From Aquificaceae bacterium (GTDB lineage: Bacteria > Aquificota > Aquificia > Aquificales > Aquificaceae), in the NCBI GenBank assembly GCA_015492115.1, contig WGFS01000010.1:1-11777 (forward strand): DNA of 11,777 bases. Reading direction: 5' to 3'. The position numbers were made by a program, and so were the translations under genes. This document shows positions 5,742 to 11,777 of this stretch, in pieces. Within the stretch, counting starts at the first letter, position 1. Every line of letters begins with the position of its first letter. Under the pieces are notes generated by a model that saw nothing but the letters and a program-made list of their open reading frames with translations, was not told the DNA's origin and searched no databases.

Positions 5742-6884
5742 TCACCTCCTCCTTAGGATTTTATCTATTATTATATGCGAAAAATTTTCAAAAGGCAAGA
5801 GAGACTTCAGAAAGTCAGGAAGACCTCTTATATAAAGTTCCCTGTAACCCGTCTCACCCTTGAGCAGTCTCAGAAACCTGTCCATCGTAAATCCCCCGCC
5901 CATGCGAAAGGCGGTTTTTTGAAAGGCGTAAGCGAGGCGGGCTATCCTCCCGGCGTAGTAGAGTTCAGGGAATATCTCCCTTTCAATCCTACCTCTGTAT
6001 TCCCCAAGTACACTTTCCGGTCTCTCAGCCAGAGCCTCTGCAAGGAGCTTCCCTCCGAGGATCCCGTAGTATATTCCCTCCCCGAGGAGGGGATCCACCA
6101 TGTTCGCCGAATCTCCCACGAGGAGAACCCTACCCCTTCCGAGGTGGAGGTCTCCCTTATCGGTAGTGAAGGGTATCATCCAGCCTTTGACTCCTATAAC
6201 TTCTACGCTGTTTAATAGCCTGTGTTCTCTAACGTAGCTTTTCAGGACCTCAAGGGTGTTCTCCCTGCCCGTGGTCGCGAGCCCCACGCTCATCCTCTCC
6301 CCTTTGGGGAAGATCCAGCCGTAGCCTCTCTTCACTATTCCCACATCTATGACAACCTCGTCTTTCAGATCCCCTTCCGTCCAGAACTCCACGGAGCGAA
6401 AGAACTTCCTTTTTTGGTAACCAAGCTGTTTTCCCACCTTCGTGTAGAAGCCGTCAGCTCCGATAAGGAAGTCAGTCTCTACCGTTTCCCTGCTCGTCCT
6501 CACGCGAAGCGTCCTATCACCCTCAAAATCTAAAAACTCCGTTCCCTCCCACAGATCAGCACCGCTCTCTACAGCGCTTTTAACGAGGAAGTGGTCAAAG
6601 CTCGCCCGGTCTATTACGAAGGCGACAGGCTCGGTGGAGATCCTGTGGTGGAACCTCTCACCTCTGAAGCCGAGGAACCCACCCTTAACGATGTTTAGAA
6701 CCTCGGACTCCCAGCCGGCTGGAAGCAAAGGAGCTATCCTCGCTGAGAGGCAACCTGCGCAGAGTTTGAAGCGTGGGAGCTTCTTTTTCTCTATCAGGAG
6801 AACCTTTGCACCCTTTTGGGCAAGGAAACGGGCTGTGCTCGCCCCCGCTGGACCTCCTCCTACAACGACAGCGTCGTACCTCAC
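5742..6884 (-). CDS. FAD-dependent oxidoreductase, geranylgeranyl reductase family
   Basis: A 380-residue flavoprotein. The N-terminal Rossmann strand MRYDAVVVGGGPAG holds the GxGxxG dinucleotide motif (G9, G11, G14), ending in E32 for the ribose. LIGADG (140-145) and VGDSANMVDPLLGEGI (256-271) are the second FAD motifs of the p-hydroxybenzoate hydroxylase / geranylgeranyl reductase fold. Family members saturate isoprenoid chains of chlorophyll, quinones or archaeal lipids; the substrate here is unknown. A CAGC motif (C42, C45) occupies the place where many relatives have PCGGG. The start is the GTG at 6884. The frame is open for 22 more codons, but these run into uppP and do not look like family sequence, and the GTG places the first strand normally. 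No Shine-Dalgarno precedes it. The stop lies in the rbr Shine-Dalgarno, so it forms the head of the rubrerythrin unit. A link with menaquinone or with rubrerythrin electron supply is only an inference. Confidence 0.85.
   Translation of the reverse strand: MRYDAVVVGGGPAGASTARFLAQKGAKVLLIEKKKLPRFKLCAGCLSARIAPLLPAGWESEVLNIVKGGFLGFRGERFHHRISTEPVAFVIDRASFDHFLVKSAVESGADLWEGTEFLDFEGDRTLRVRTSRETVETDFLIGADGFYTKVGKQLGYQKRKFFRSVEFWTEGDLKDEVVIDVGIVKRGYGWIFPKGERMSVGLATTGRENTLEVLKSYVREHRLLNSVEVIGVKGWMIPFTTDKGDLHLGRGRVLLVGDSANMVDPLLGEGIYYGILGGKLLAEALAERPESVLGEYRGRIEREIFPELYYAGRIARLAYAFQKTAFRMGGGFTMDRFLRLLKGETGYRELYIRGLPDFLKSLLPFENFSHIIIDKILRRR
5770..5798 (-). promoter_or_regulatory. Predicted sigma-70-type promoter for rubrerythrin, inside the preceding gene
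   Basis: On the minus strand, TTGCCT (5798-5793) and a perfect TATAAT (5775-5770) are separated by 17 bases. Transcription would start near 5763, giving a leader of about 27 bases that contains the strong AGGAGG of rbr. The region encodes the last residues of the flavoprotein (NFSHIIIDKILRRR) and is clearly richer in A/T than the rest of that gene, as expected if promoter function constrains it. Confidence 0.6.
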
Positions 6885-6903
6885 AGCTTTATAATTATCC
6901 CCT
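6885..6903. promoter_or_regulatory. Divergent promoter spacer between the flavoprotein gene and uppP
   Basis: The two start codons are 19 bp apart. The plus strand holds a perfect TATAAT (6890-6895), which would start transcription at about the uppP ATG (6904). A weak -35 (ACGACA, 6865-6870) lies 19 bases upstream. The minus strand holds GATAAT (6899-6894) and TATAAA (6893-6888), which would start the flavoprotein mRNA at about its GTG. Neither gene has a Shine-Dalgarno, so both messages may be leaderless. Confidence 0.5.
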
Positions 6904-7674
6904 ATGGAACTTAAAGACGCCTTGATCCTCGGGGTGGTGGAGGGGCTCACGGAGTTTCTCCCCGTCTCCTCAACGGGGCACCTGATATTAACAGCTCACG
7001 TCCTCGGAATTCCCCACGACGAGTTCACGAAGAGCTTTGAGATAGCCATACAGCTCGGCTCTATCCTGGCGGTTCTCTTCCTTTACATAGAGCGTTTTGT
7101 GAAGGACTTTGAGACATGGAAGAGGATAATCCTTGCCTTCATACCTACGGGGCTCGTTGGCTTTGCACTCTACAAGGTGATAAAGGGCTACCTTATAGGG
7201 AACGACCTCGTGGTGGTGGCAAACCTGTTCGTTGGGGGGATACTTCTGATACTTGCGGACAGATACTGCGAGAGGTTCTGCTACCTGAGAGACATTGACG
7301 AGCTACCCTTGAAGAAGGCTCCCCTGATAGGTCTCTTTCAGGCTCTCGCGGTAGTCCCGGGTGTGTCCCGCTCGGGAGCAACCATAGTAGGCGGGATGCT
7401 TATGGGACTCTCACGCAGAAGCTCCGCGGAGTTCTCCTTTATCCTGGCTGTCCCGACCATGCTCGCCGCCACGGGCTACGACCTCCTCAAGACGGGAGCT
7501 CAGTTCAGAGGTGCTCAGTGGGAACTGCTGGGTGTGGGTTTTATAACTGCCTTCTTCACTGCCATGCTTACAGTGAAGCTCTTTTTGAAGTTTCTGGGCT
7601 CCCATGGATTTACGGTTTTCGGTATCTACAGAATGGTCATCGCCGTCCTCTACGCAGTGATCTTCTTTCTGTAG
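6904..7674 (+). CDS. uppP: Undecaprenyl-diphosphatase UppP (BacA)
   Basis: A 256-residue integral membrane enzyme that removes a phosphate from undecaprenyl diphosphate, recycling the lipid carrier for peptidoglycan synthesis. Both family motifs are intact: EGLTEFLPVSSTGH (13-26), with the glutamates E13 and E17, S23 and H26, and PGVSRSGAT (152-160), with catalytic R156. Several strongly hydrophobic segments fit the multi-pass BacA topology, and the length is slightly under the usual 260-280. The ATG at 6904 gives the standard beginning (MELKDALILGVVEGLTEF). No Shine-Dalgarno is present, but TATAAT sits 8 bases upstream, suggesting a leaderless message. The 3' end overlaps the convergent sco gene by 25 bp. 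Confidence 0.96.
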   Translation: MELKDALILGVVEGLTEFLPVSSTGHLILTAHVLGIPHDEFTKSFEIAIQLGSILAVLFLYIERFVKDFETWKRIILAFIPTGLVGFALYKVIKGYLIGNDLVVVANLFVGGILLILADRYCERFCYLRDIDELPLKKAPLIGLFQALAVVPGVSRSGATIVGGMLMGLSRRSSAEFSFILAVPTMLAATGYDLLKTGAQFRGAQWELLGVGFITAFFTAMLTVKLFLKFLGSHGFTVFGIYRMVIAVLYAVIFFL

Positions 7675-8360
7675 CGGAGCTGGGTTATCCTGACTATCGT
7701 AAAGATAACCGTCCCCACGAAGCCCAGCATACCGACGAGGAATAGGTAGCCCCTGAACTTCTCCGGGAGCGCGATCTCACCCCTTGCGATTCTGAGGGCG
7801 TTTGCGAACTCAAGCCTGTCAAAGGTAACCCCGTACATATACTTCCTTATCACCATGTCCCTGTCAAGGAATACTATCAGGTTGGGATGGACGAACTGTC
7901 TGTCTGGCAGAGTAGCAAACCTGAAGTCTATGGCGTCCAAGAGTTTGAAGAGCTGAGACCTGTCCTTTACCATCACCACCTTCCAGCCCCTGCCGAGTCT
8001 GTGCTCCACCCTGAACTTCCTGAGATCCTCTACGGTATCCTTGGGGTCAAAGGTCAGGGTGAGAACGTAGAAGTCCTTTCCCGGCTCTCCGAAGAGCTTT
8101 ACGGTCTTCTTGAGGCTCTCCGTTATTATCGGGCAGGCTGAGGTGCAGTGGGTGTAGATGGGGCTTAGGATCACAGGTTTTCCCTTGAGCTGGTAGAGGT
8201 TAAACTCCTTTCCTTCCGAGTCCACGAGGACAACGTCGGGAACAGGATTTCCGAGGGTTCTGCTCTCGTTGGGGGGTATCCCTGTCCCTCCTGTCTGGGC
8301 TGAGACAAGAGAGAAAAGAAAAAGAAGAAAAAGGGGGACGAGGGGAGCCGGAAAACGCAT
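7650..8360 (-). CDS. sco: SCO1/SenC family copper chaperone for cytochrome oxidase
   Basis: A 236-residue exported thioredoxin-fold protein. An N-terminal hydrophobic signal (residues 4-20, ending SAQ) is followed by the Sco domain (about 36-195). The copper-binding residues are C72 and C76 in THCTSACP and H158 in FVHPNLIVF. An unusual extra feature is a C-terminal membrane helix (about 204-224) followed by a basic tail (RYRKK), which would anchor the protein with its copper domain on the periplasmic side. Sco proteins deliver copper to, or reduce, the CuA site of oxidase subunit II. The gene begins one base after the stop of ba3 subunit I (TGA-G-ATG), with AAGGAGGAG upstream inside that gene, so it is cotranscribed with the oxidase. 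Its end overlaps uppP. Confidence 0.93.
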   Translation of the reverse strand: MRFPAPLVPLFLLFLFSLVSAQTGGTGIPPNESRTLGNPVPDVVLVDSEGKEFNLYQLKGKPVILSPIYTHCTSACPIITESLKKTVKLFGEPGKDFYVLTLTFDPKDTVEDLRKFRVEHRLGRGWKVVMVKDRSQLFKLLDAIDFRFATLPDRQFVHPNLIVFLDRDMVIRKYMYGVTFDRLEFANALRIARGEIALPEKFRGYLFLVGMLGFVGTVIFTIVRITQLRYRKKITA

Positions 8361-8361
8361 C

Positions 8362-10113
8362 TCACCTCTCCTCCTTCATGGAGAGCTCTTTTGTCTCGGA
8401 CTGGGTCTGCTGGAGCTGTTTCAGGGGTACTGGGAACTGTTCTTTGTAGGCTGGGGAGTTGTAGAAGACGCCCCTCTGGGTAACGTCGTAGAGGGGAGGT
8501 ATGTAAGATAGGACAGCCAGAAGAACAGCCGCGACCGTCCATCCCTTGAGGTTGTTCAGAACAGGGGTAGGGGCGTCGTGGTATGCTTCAGCTATGGGGA
8601 ACTCAACCACAGATTCCCTGACCTTCGGAGCTAAAAGCGTTCCGAAGAAGGCTATCAGGAAGAGGACAAAACCTATCCCAAGGAGTGCACCACCGACGAC
8701 CGAGAGCTGGGCGTACCCGACCCACTCGGGTCTGTAGAGGGGAGAGTCGGGGTTGAGGTAGGTTAGCCCCGCGTTCGTCCTCCTCGGGAAGCCCTCAAGG
8801 GCACCACCTACCATCATGGCGTAGGAGAACATGAACATCCCCTGCATCCAGAAGTAGGGAGCCAGAGCTGCGAGCCCCTTGAACCTAACGTCAGTTCCCC
8901 TGAGTTTGGAGACCATGTAGAGGGACATTCCGAGGAAACTCAGGAGCACGAGACCTCCCACGGTGGTGTGGAAGTGTCCGGGAACGTAAGCGGTGTTGTG
9001 AACAGCGAGGTTAAGGCTGTAGGATGCATTCACTATACCCGTTATACCTCCGAAGAAGAAGAGGACGAGTCCCGCAAAGAAGTAAGAGAAGAGCCATTTA
9101 TCTCCTTCCAGCCTCAGGTAGGGAAGGCGTGTCCACCAGTAAAACTTGGAGTCTTTTACCGAAGGGTCCTCAGCCTTCGCAGAGTACTCCAGAGACGCGG
9201 CAACGGTAAAGGCTGTTACAAGGCTCGGAAGGGCGACGCAGAAGGTGAATATGGCGTGGATCAGCTTCCAGGAGTTGCTTATACCCGGTTCTGTGAACTG
9301 GTGGTGGAGCCCTACGGGAAGGGAGAAGAGAAGGAAGAGTATGAAGGCGAGCCTTCCAGCAGGGTCGGAGTAAAGCTTGCCTTTATCGGACGCTATCTTG
9401 GGGAGCATCGTGTAGAGCATAACGTAGGCTGGAAGGAGCCAGAAGTAAACAACGGGGTGTCCAAAGAACCAGAAAAGGGTTCTCGCAAGGAGAGGGTTTA
9501 TCTTGTCCACCCAGCCGACCGAGAGGGGAAAGAGCTGGAAGAGTATCTCTATAGCGACGGGGATTATCATTATCGTCCACAGAGTGTGGTTCACGAAAAC
9601 TCCGAATACCGCAAGGGGTAGCTTCTTATCGGGGTTCTCCCTCTTCCAGGCGACAGCGTTGGGTATCCAGTCAAGGAAGAAGGGAACCAAAGAGCCTACC
9701 ACGAGAAGGACAGCCCCTATGTAGAAGGTCCAGTGAGCTATCAGAGGAGGGTAGAAGGTGTAGAGGACTGTCGCTCTCTTGGTAAACATAGCCCATGCTG
9801 CCATCAGGGTTCCACCGACCATAAGGATCCACGAGAGCCACTGAACCCCGGGTCTGAGAGGCTTCTTGAGGAGATAAAGAACTACAGCATTCCCGAAGGC
9901 GACAGCGAAGAAGGTGGTGAAGACTATGGCGTTTATGACACCGTGGAGGGTGAGTCCCTGGTAGTAGTCTATGCCCAAGAAGGAGTCAGCCCTTATGATA
10001 CCTGCCCTGTAGAGAACCTGCATTACCCCATGGTATATGCCGAACATGAGCAGGAGTATTGGAAAGACGATCTCGCTCAGGATTATGAACCTTACGCTTC
10101 CTTCCACTCTCAT
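8362..10113 (-). CDS. Cytochrome c oxidase subunit I, ba3 type (B-family haem-copper oxidase)
   Basis: A 583-residue membrane protein with about 13 hydrophobic segments that reduces oxygen to water and pumps protons. Ligands by motif: H57 in TLHGVIN (low-spin haem), H219 in FFGHPVVYFW with Y223 (CuB histidine and cross-linked tyrosine), H270 and H271 in GLHHQFTEPG (CuB), and H380/H382 in VPGHFHTT (high-spin and low-spin haem). The HPVVY form without glutamate, LHHQFTEPG, and the length near Thermus thermophilus ba3 subunit I (562) mark a B-type enzyme, usually of high oxygen affinity. The hydrophilic tail after about residue 545 is somewhat longer than in Thermus. The ATG overlaps the subunit II stop (ATGA) and has GGAGG about 9 bases upstream. 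In A. aeolicus the equivalent gene is called coxA2; I leave the symbol blank because names vary. Confidence 0.96.
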   Translation of the reverse strand: MRVEGSVRFIILSEIVFPILLLMFGIYHGVMQVLYRAGIIRADSFLGIDYYQGLTLHGVINAIVFTTFFAVAFGNAVVLYLLKKPLRPGVQWLSWILMVGGTLMAAWAMFTKRATVLYTFYPPLIAHWTFYIGAVLLVVGSLVPFFLDWIPNAVAWKRENPDKKLPLAVFGVFVNHTLWTIMIIPVAIEILFQLFPLSVGWVDKINPLLARTLFWFFGHPVVYFWLLPAYVMLYTMLPKIASDKGKLYSDPAGRLAFILFLLFSLPVGLHHQFTEPGISNSWKLIHAIFTFCVALPSLVTAFTVAASLEYSAKAEDPSVKDSKFYWWTRLPYLRLEGDKWLFSYFFAGLVLFFFGGITGIVNASYSLNLAVHNTAYVPGHFHTTVGGLVLLSFLGMSLYMVSKLRGTDVRFKGLAALAPYFWMQGMFMFSYAMMVGGALEGFPRRTNAGLTYLNPDSPLYRPEWVGYAQLSVVGGALLGIGFVLFLIAFFGTLLAPKVRESVVEFPIAEAYHDAPTPVLNNLKGWTVAAVLLAVLSYIPPLYDVTQRGVFYNSPAYKEQFPVPLKQLQQTQSETKELSMKEER

Positions 10114-10571
10114 CTCTCAACCTCCTTCACCACGATCTTCCCCTGCATAGCCTGGTGCCCAACGCCACAGAACTCGTGGCAGACAACATGATAAACGCCG
10201 GGCTTCTCAAACCTGTACCTGGCGTAGTTTACGGTGCCCGGGATAGCCATGAGGTTGACCGTGGTTCCGTTTATGTGCATCCCGTGAACCACGTCCGCCG
10301 ATGTGAGGTATATGTCCACCACCGAGCCTGCGGGGATCTCTATCTCGTTACTTCCCCCGTTGAAGTCAAAGAACCACATCCTTGCGACAGCGTGAAGCTC
10401 GTACCTGTCCGGAGCATGCTGTATGAGCCTGCCTTCCCTGAAGGGCTGGACGTTAGTTACACATGTAGGGAGGTCTATCTTCAAGCCCTTTGCAGCATAG
10501 ACTATAAGGACAAAGAAGAACAGGAGCAGACCTATGGCGACCGTCAGAATATTTCTTTCAGCCCTGTCCAT
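10110..10571 (-). CDS. Cytochrome c oxidase subunit II, ba3 type, CuA-binding
   Basis: A 153-residue protein with one N-terminal membrane helix (about residues 8-27) and a periplasmic cupredoxin domain that takes electrons from cytochrome c. The binuclear CuA ligands are all present: H96 (VVHGMHI), then C131, E133, C135, H139 and M142 in CHEFCGVGHQAM. The single helix and short length, rather than two helices and 250 or more residues, are typical of ba3 subunit II. The ATG at 10571 is preceded by GAGGAGGTGGAGAG. It sits 12 bases downstream of the small subunit IIa gene and overlaps subunit I by 4 bp, so the three are surely one transcript. Confidence 0.96.
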   Translation of the reverse strand: MDRAERNILTVAIGLLLFFFVLIVYAAKGLKIDLPTCVTNVQPFREGRLIQHAPDRYELHAVARMWFFDFNGGSNEIEIPAGSVVDIYLTSADVVHGMHINGTTVNLMAIPGTVNYARYRFEKPGVYHVVCHEFCGVGHQAMQGKIVVKEVER

Positions 10572-10583
10572 CTCTCCACCTCC

Positions 10584-10703
10584 TCAGTCCGAAAAGGAAA
10601 TCAGCAGAAGATAAACGAGCCCCCACAGGAAGACGTAAAATCCTGTCAGGAAGATAAAGAAGCTAATGGCTCCAGATGGAAAGAAGTCTTCTCTCTCTCC
10701 CAT
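10584..10703 (-). CDS. cbaD: Small ba3-oxidase subunit IIa-like membrane protein (39 aa)
   Basis: A tiny open frame easily missed by gene finders: 39 residues beginning MGEREDFFPSGAISFFIFLT, with one membrane helix from about residue 11 to 36 and a charged N-terminus. It has a strong AGGAGG 8 bases before its ATG and lies directly upstream of subunit II. In Thermus thermophilus the ba3 oxidase has a 34-residue single-helix subunit IIa (CbaD) encoded at the same position, and an equivalent is known in Aquifex. Its size, topology and place match; sequence identity between these small helices is low, so the call rests mainly on context. It probably fills the place of the missing second helix of subunit II. 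Confidence 0.82.
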   Translation of the reverse strand: MGEREDFFPSGAISFFIFLTGFYVFLWGLVYLLLISFSD

Positions 10704-10716
10704 GGCGCAACCTCCT

Positions 10717-10736
10717 GTTAGTTAGTAATACCTAAC
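10717..10736. promoter_or_regulatory. GTTAG/CTAAC inverted repeat at the predicted ba3 transcription start
   Basis: The plus strand reads GTTAGTTAG (10717-10725) and then CTAAC (10732-10736), giving a 5-bp inverted repeat with a 6-base loop plus a tandem copy of one arm. It overlaps the predicted start site and leader, where a repressor or RNA hairpin could act just before the cbaD Shine-Dalgarno. The repeat is short and may be chance. Confidence 0.25.
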
Positions 10737-10745
10737 CCAAGTAAA

Positions 10746-10773
10746 ATTATATGCATATCCAAGAAAGAATCAA
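10746..10773 (-). promoter_or_regulatory. Predicted promoter of the ba3 oxidase operon
   Basis: On the minus strand, TTGATT (10773-10768) and a perfect TATAAT (10751-10746) are separated by 16 bases. Transcription would start near 10739, giving a leader of about 36 bases ahead of cbaD. It lies in an A/T-rich stretch after the terminator of the upstream oxidase gene, so the ba3 operon can be expressed on its own. Confidence 0.6.
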
Positions 10774-10816
10774 GACCAAGAAAAATGAATTTTTAATCTT
10801 AATTTTAGATTTGTTA

Positions 10817-10856
10817 AAAGAGCGAGGGGCGACATGCCCCTCGAACCGAACGGCTC
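10817..10856 (-). terminator. Intrinsic terminator after the A2-type oxidase subunit I gene
   Basis: Read on the minus strand, an 8-bp GC-rich perfect stem CGAGGGGC-(ATGTC)-GCCCCTCG (10843-10823) is followed by CTCTTTT. The stem starts about 30 bases after the stop codon at 10875. A smaller imperfect hairpin (GAGCCGTTCGGTTC, 10856-10843) directly precedes it. This should end transcription of the upstream oxidase operon before the ba3 promoter. Confidence 0.75.
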
Positions 10857-10874
10857 AGGAGGTTGCTCAAAGAT

Positions 10875-11777
10875 TTAAAAGACTGGAGGTGCGCCGTATT
10901 TGTAAGGGTGGTAGTCAGGTTCTACCTTGGGGTGTTCCTCACCAAAGTTGTCAACGGGAGCAGGTGAGGGTATCTGCCACTCAAGGGACTGCGACTGCCA
11001 TGGGTTGTCTGGAGCCTTCTCACCGCTGAGAAGTCCCTTGATGATACCTACGGTAAATACAAGCACGCCGAGTCCCAGTATCATAGCACCCACTGTCTGT
11101 ATGTGGTGGAGGGTAACCCATTCGGGTATAGGAGGATAGTCGGGATACCTCCTGGGGTTTCCAAGCATACCCACCACCATCTGGAAGAAGTAGAAGAGGT
11201 TCGCCCCTATAAATACAAGCCAGAAGGAGAGCTTTCCAAAGCCTTCCGGATACATTCTCCCGGTCATTTTGGGGAACCAGTAGATTATCGCACCAAGAAC
11301 ACCGAGCGTAACAGCCATACCAAGAACGTAGTGGAAGTGTCCAACTATGAAGAGGGAGTCGGAGATACCGAGGTCTATGGCGACCATCGCGTTGGGTATC
11401 CCGGTCAGACCACCTATGAGGAACATTAATATACCACCGAGGGCGTACAGCATGGGAGATCTGAGTATTATCGCACCGCCGTGGAGTGTTGCTATCCAGT
11501 TGAATATCTTTATACCGGTGGGAACAGCTATGAGTATTGTTGTGTAAGACATTATAACCCTCGCCCAGTCGGGAATGCCGGAGACGAACATGTGGTGTAT
11601 CCAGACCTCAAAGCTGAGCAGGGTTATTCCCCATACCGCAAATATCATGGACTTGTAACCGAAGAGGGGTCTCCTCGCGAAGGTGGGAACTATCTCAGAA
11701 AAGATACCGAAGACAGGAAGTATCTGAACGTAAACGACAGGGTGAGAGTAGAACCAGAAGACGTTCTGATAGAGGAG
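10875..11777 (-). CDS. Cytochrome c oxidase subunit I, A2-type haem-copper oxidase, C-terminal 300 residues (gene runs off right edge)
   Basis: The frame is open to the window edge and gives 300 residues; an internal ATG at 11648 is not the true start. Counting from the edge: FWFYSHPVVY (7-16) supplies the first CuB histidine (H12) and the tyrosine Y16; H61 and H62 (WIHHMF) are the other CuB ligands; IAVPTGIKIFNW (83-94) contains the K-channel lysine K90; GHFHY (146-150) holds the haem ligands H147 and H149; GNPRRYPDYPP (206-216) is a family stretch. The YSHPVV motif in place of GHPEVY, lacking the helix VI glutamate, defines the A2 subfamily, as in Thermus caa3. The enzyme reduces oxygen at the end of the respiratory chain. 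The soluble Pro-rich tail ends YKYGAPPVF. The earlier part of subunit I, and any subunits II and III, lie outside the window. Confidence 0.95.
   Translation of the reverse strand, partial: LLYQNVFWFYSHPVVYVQILPVFGIFSEIVPTFARRPLFGYKSMIFAVWGITLLSFEVWIHHMFVSGIPDWARVIMSYTTILIAVPTGIKIFNWIATLHGGAIILRSPMLYALGGILMFLIGGLTGIPNAMVAIDLGISDSLFIVGHFHYVLGMAVTLGVLGAIIYWFPKMTGRMYPEGFGKLSFWLVFIGANLFYFFQMVVGMLGNPRRYPDYPPIPEWVTLHHIQTVGAMILGLGVLVFTVGIIKGLLSGEKAPDNPWQSQSLEWQIPSPAPVDNFGEEHPKVEPDYHPYKYGAPPVF

Noticed and set aside
6885..6950. 22-residue N-terminal extension of the flavoprotein
   Set aside because: Overlaps the start of uppP and does not resemble the family; the GTG at 6884 gives the normal Rossmann start.
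7683..7710. Inverted repeat GGTTATC/GATAACC just after the uppP stop as a terminator
   Set aside because: 7-bp stem with a 14-base loop, low GC, no U tract and inside sco coding sequence; repeats of this size are expected by chance several times in a window this long.
8968..9621. 217-codon open frame on the plus strand
   Set aside because: Lies fully antisense to ba3 subunit I, has no family-like motifs and an odd composition full of Glu, Gly and Val from reversed codons; it is a shadow of the real gene.
10155..10721. 188-codon open frame on the plus strand
   Set aside because: Antisense to subunit II and the subunit IIa gene; low-complexity-looking product with no domain.

Overview
The window reads as chromosome of a thermophilic, chemolithoautotrophic bacterium of the Aquificaceae. 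The grounds are a tandem of an A2-type haem-copper oxidase and a ba3-type oxidase with its tiny subunit IIa, a rubrerythrin/Fe-S/DUF3501 cluster, very tight gene packing (about 97% coding), proteins rich in Glu, Lys and Arg, and frequent ATA and AGG codons. Base composition looks close to 50% GC, higher than Aquifex aeolicus itself, so a higher-GC relative such as Hydrogenivirga would fit. The genus is a guess; the family-level call is an inference from gene content. I saw no tRNA, rRNA, CRISPR array, insertion sequence or phage gene.

Layout. At the left edge, the start of queC (minus strand) diverges from gspE (plus strand, 186-1595) across only 16 bp of spacer. A long minus-strand unit of seven tightly packed genes then runs from 6884 down to 1592: an FAD-dependent geranylgeranyl-reductase-family protein, a rubrerythrin without rubredoxin domain, a double-[4Fe-4S] CCG-domain oxidoreductase, a DUF3501 protein, an RsuA/RluB pseudouridine synthase, a membrane-anchored thioredoxin-like protein and a transaldolase. 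Junctions are overlaps (ATGA, TGATG) or gaps of 1-8 bp, except for a 55-bp gap with a hairpin after rubrerythrin. A good sigma-70-type promoter is embedded at the end of the flavoprotein gene just before rubrerythrin. uppP (plus, 6904-7674) diverges from the flavoprotein gene with a 19-bp spacer that contains TATAAT.

The right third is respiratory. The ba3 oxidase operon (minus, 10703 to 7650) is cbaD (39 aa) - subunit II with CuA site - subunit I - Sco copper chaperone. It has its own promoter near 10746-10773. Upstream of it, separated by a strong hairpin terminator, is the C-terminal 300 residues of an A2-type oxidase subunit I (YSHPVV motif) that runs off the right edge.

How the genes fit together. 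The oxidases are terminal electron acceptors for oxygen respiration, and Sco would load CuA of subunit II. The rubrerythrin trio is probably an oxygen/peroxide defence or redox module for an organism living at low oxygen; its electron path is not known. The remaining genes (queuosine/7-deazaguanine synthesis, secretion/pilus ATPase, cell-wall lipid recycling, rRNA modification, pentose phosphate chemistry) are housekeeping, mixed into operons without clear functional links, as is typical of Aquificales. The least understood and most interesting part is the rubrerythrin - CCG Fe-S protein - DUF3501 trio with its upstream flavoprotein.
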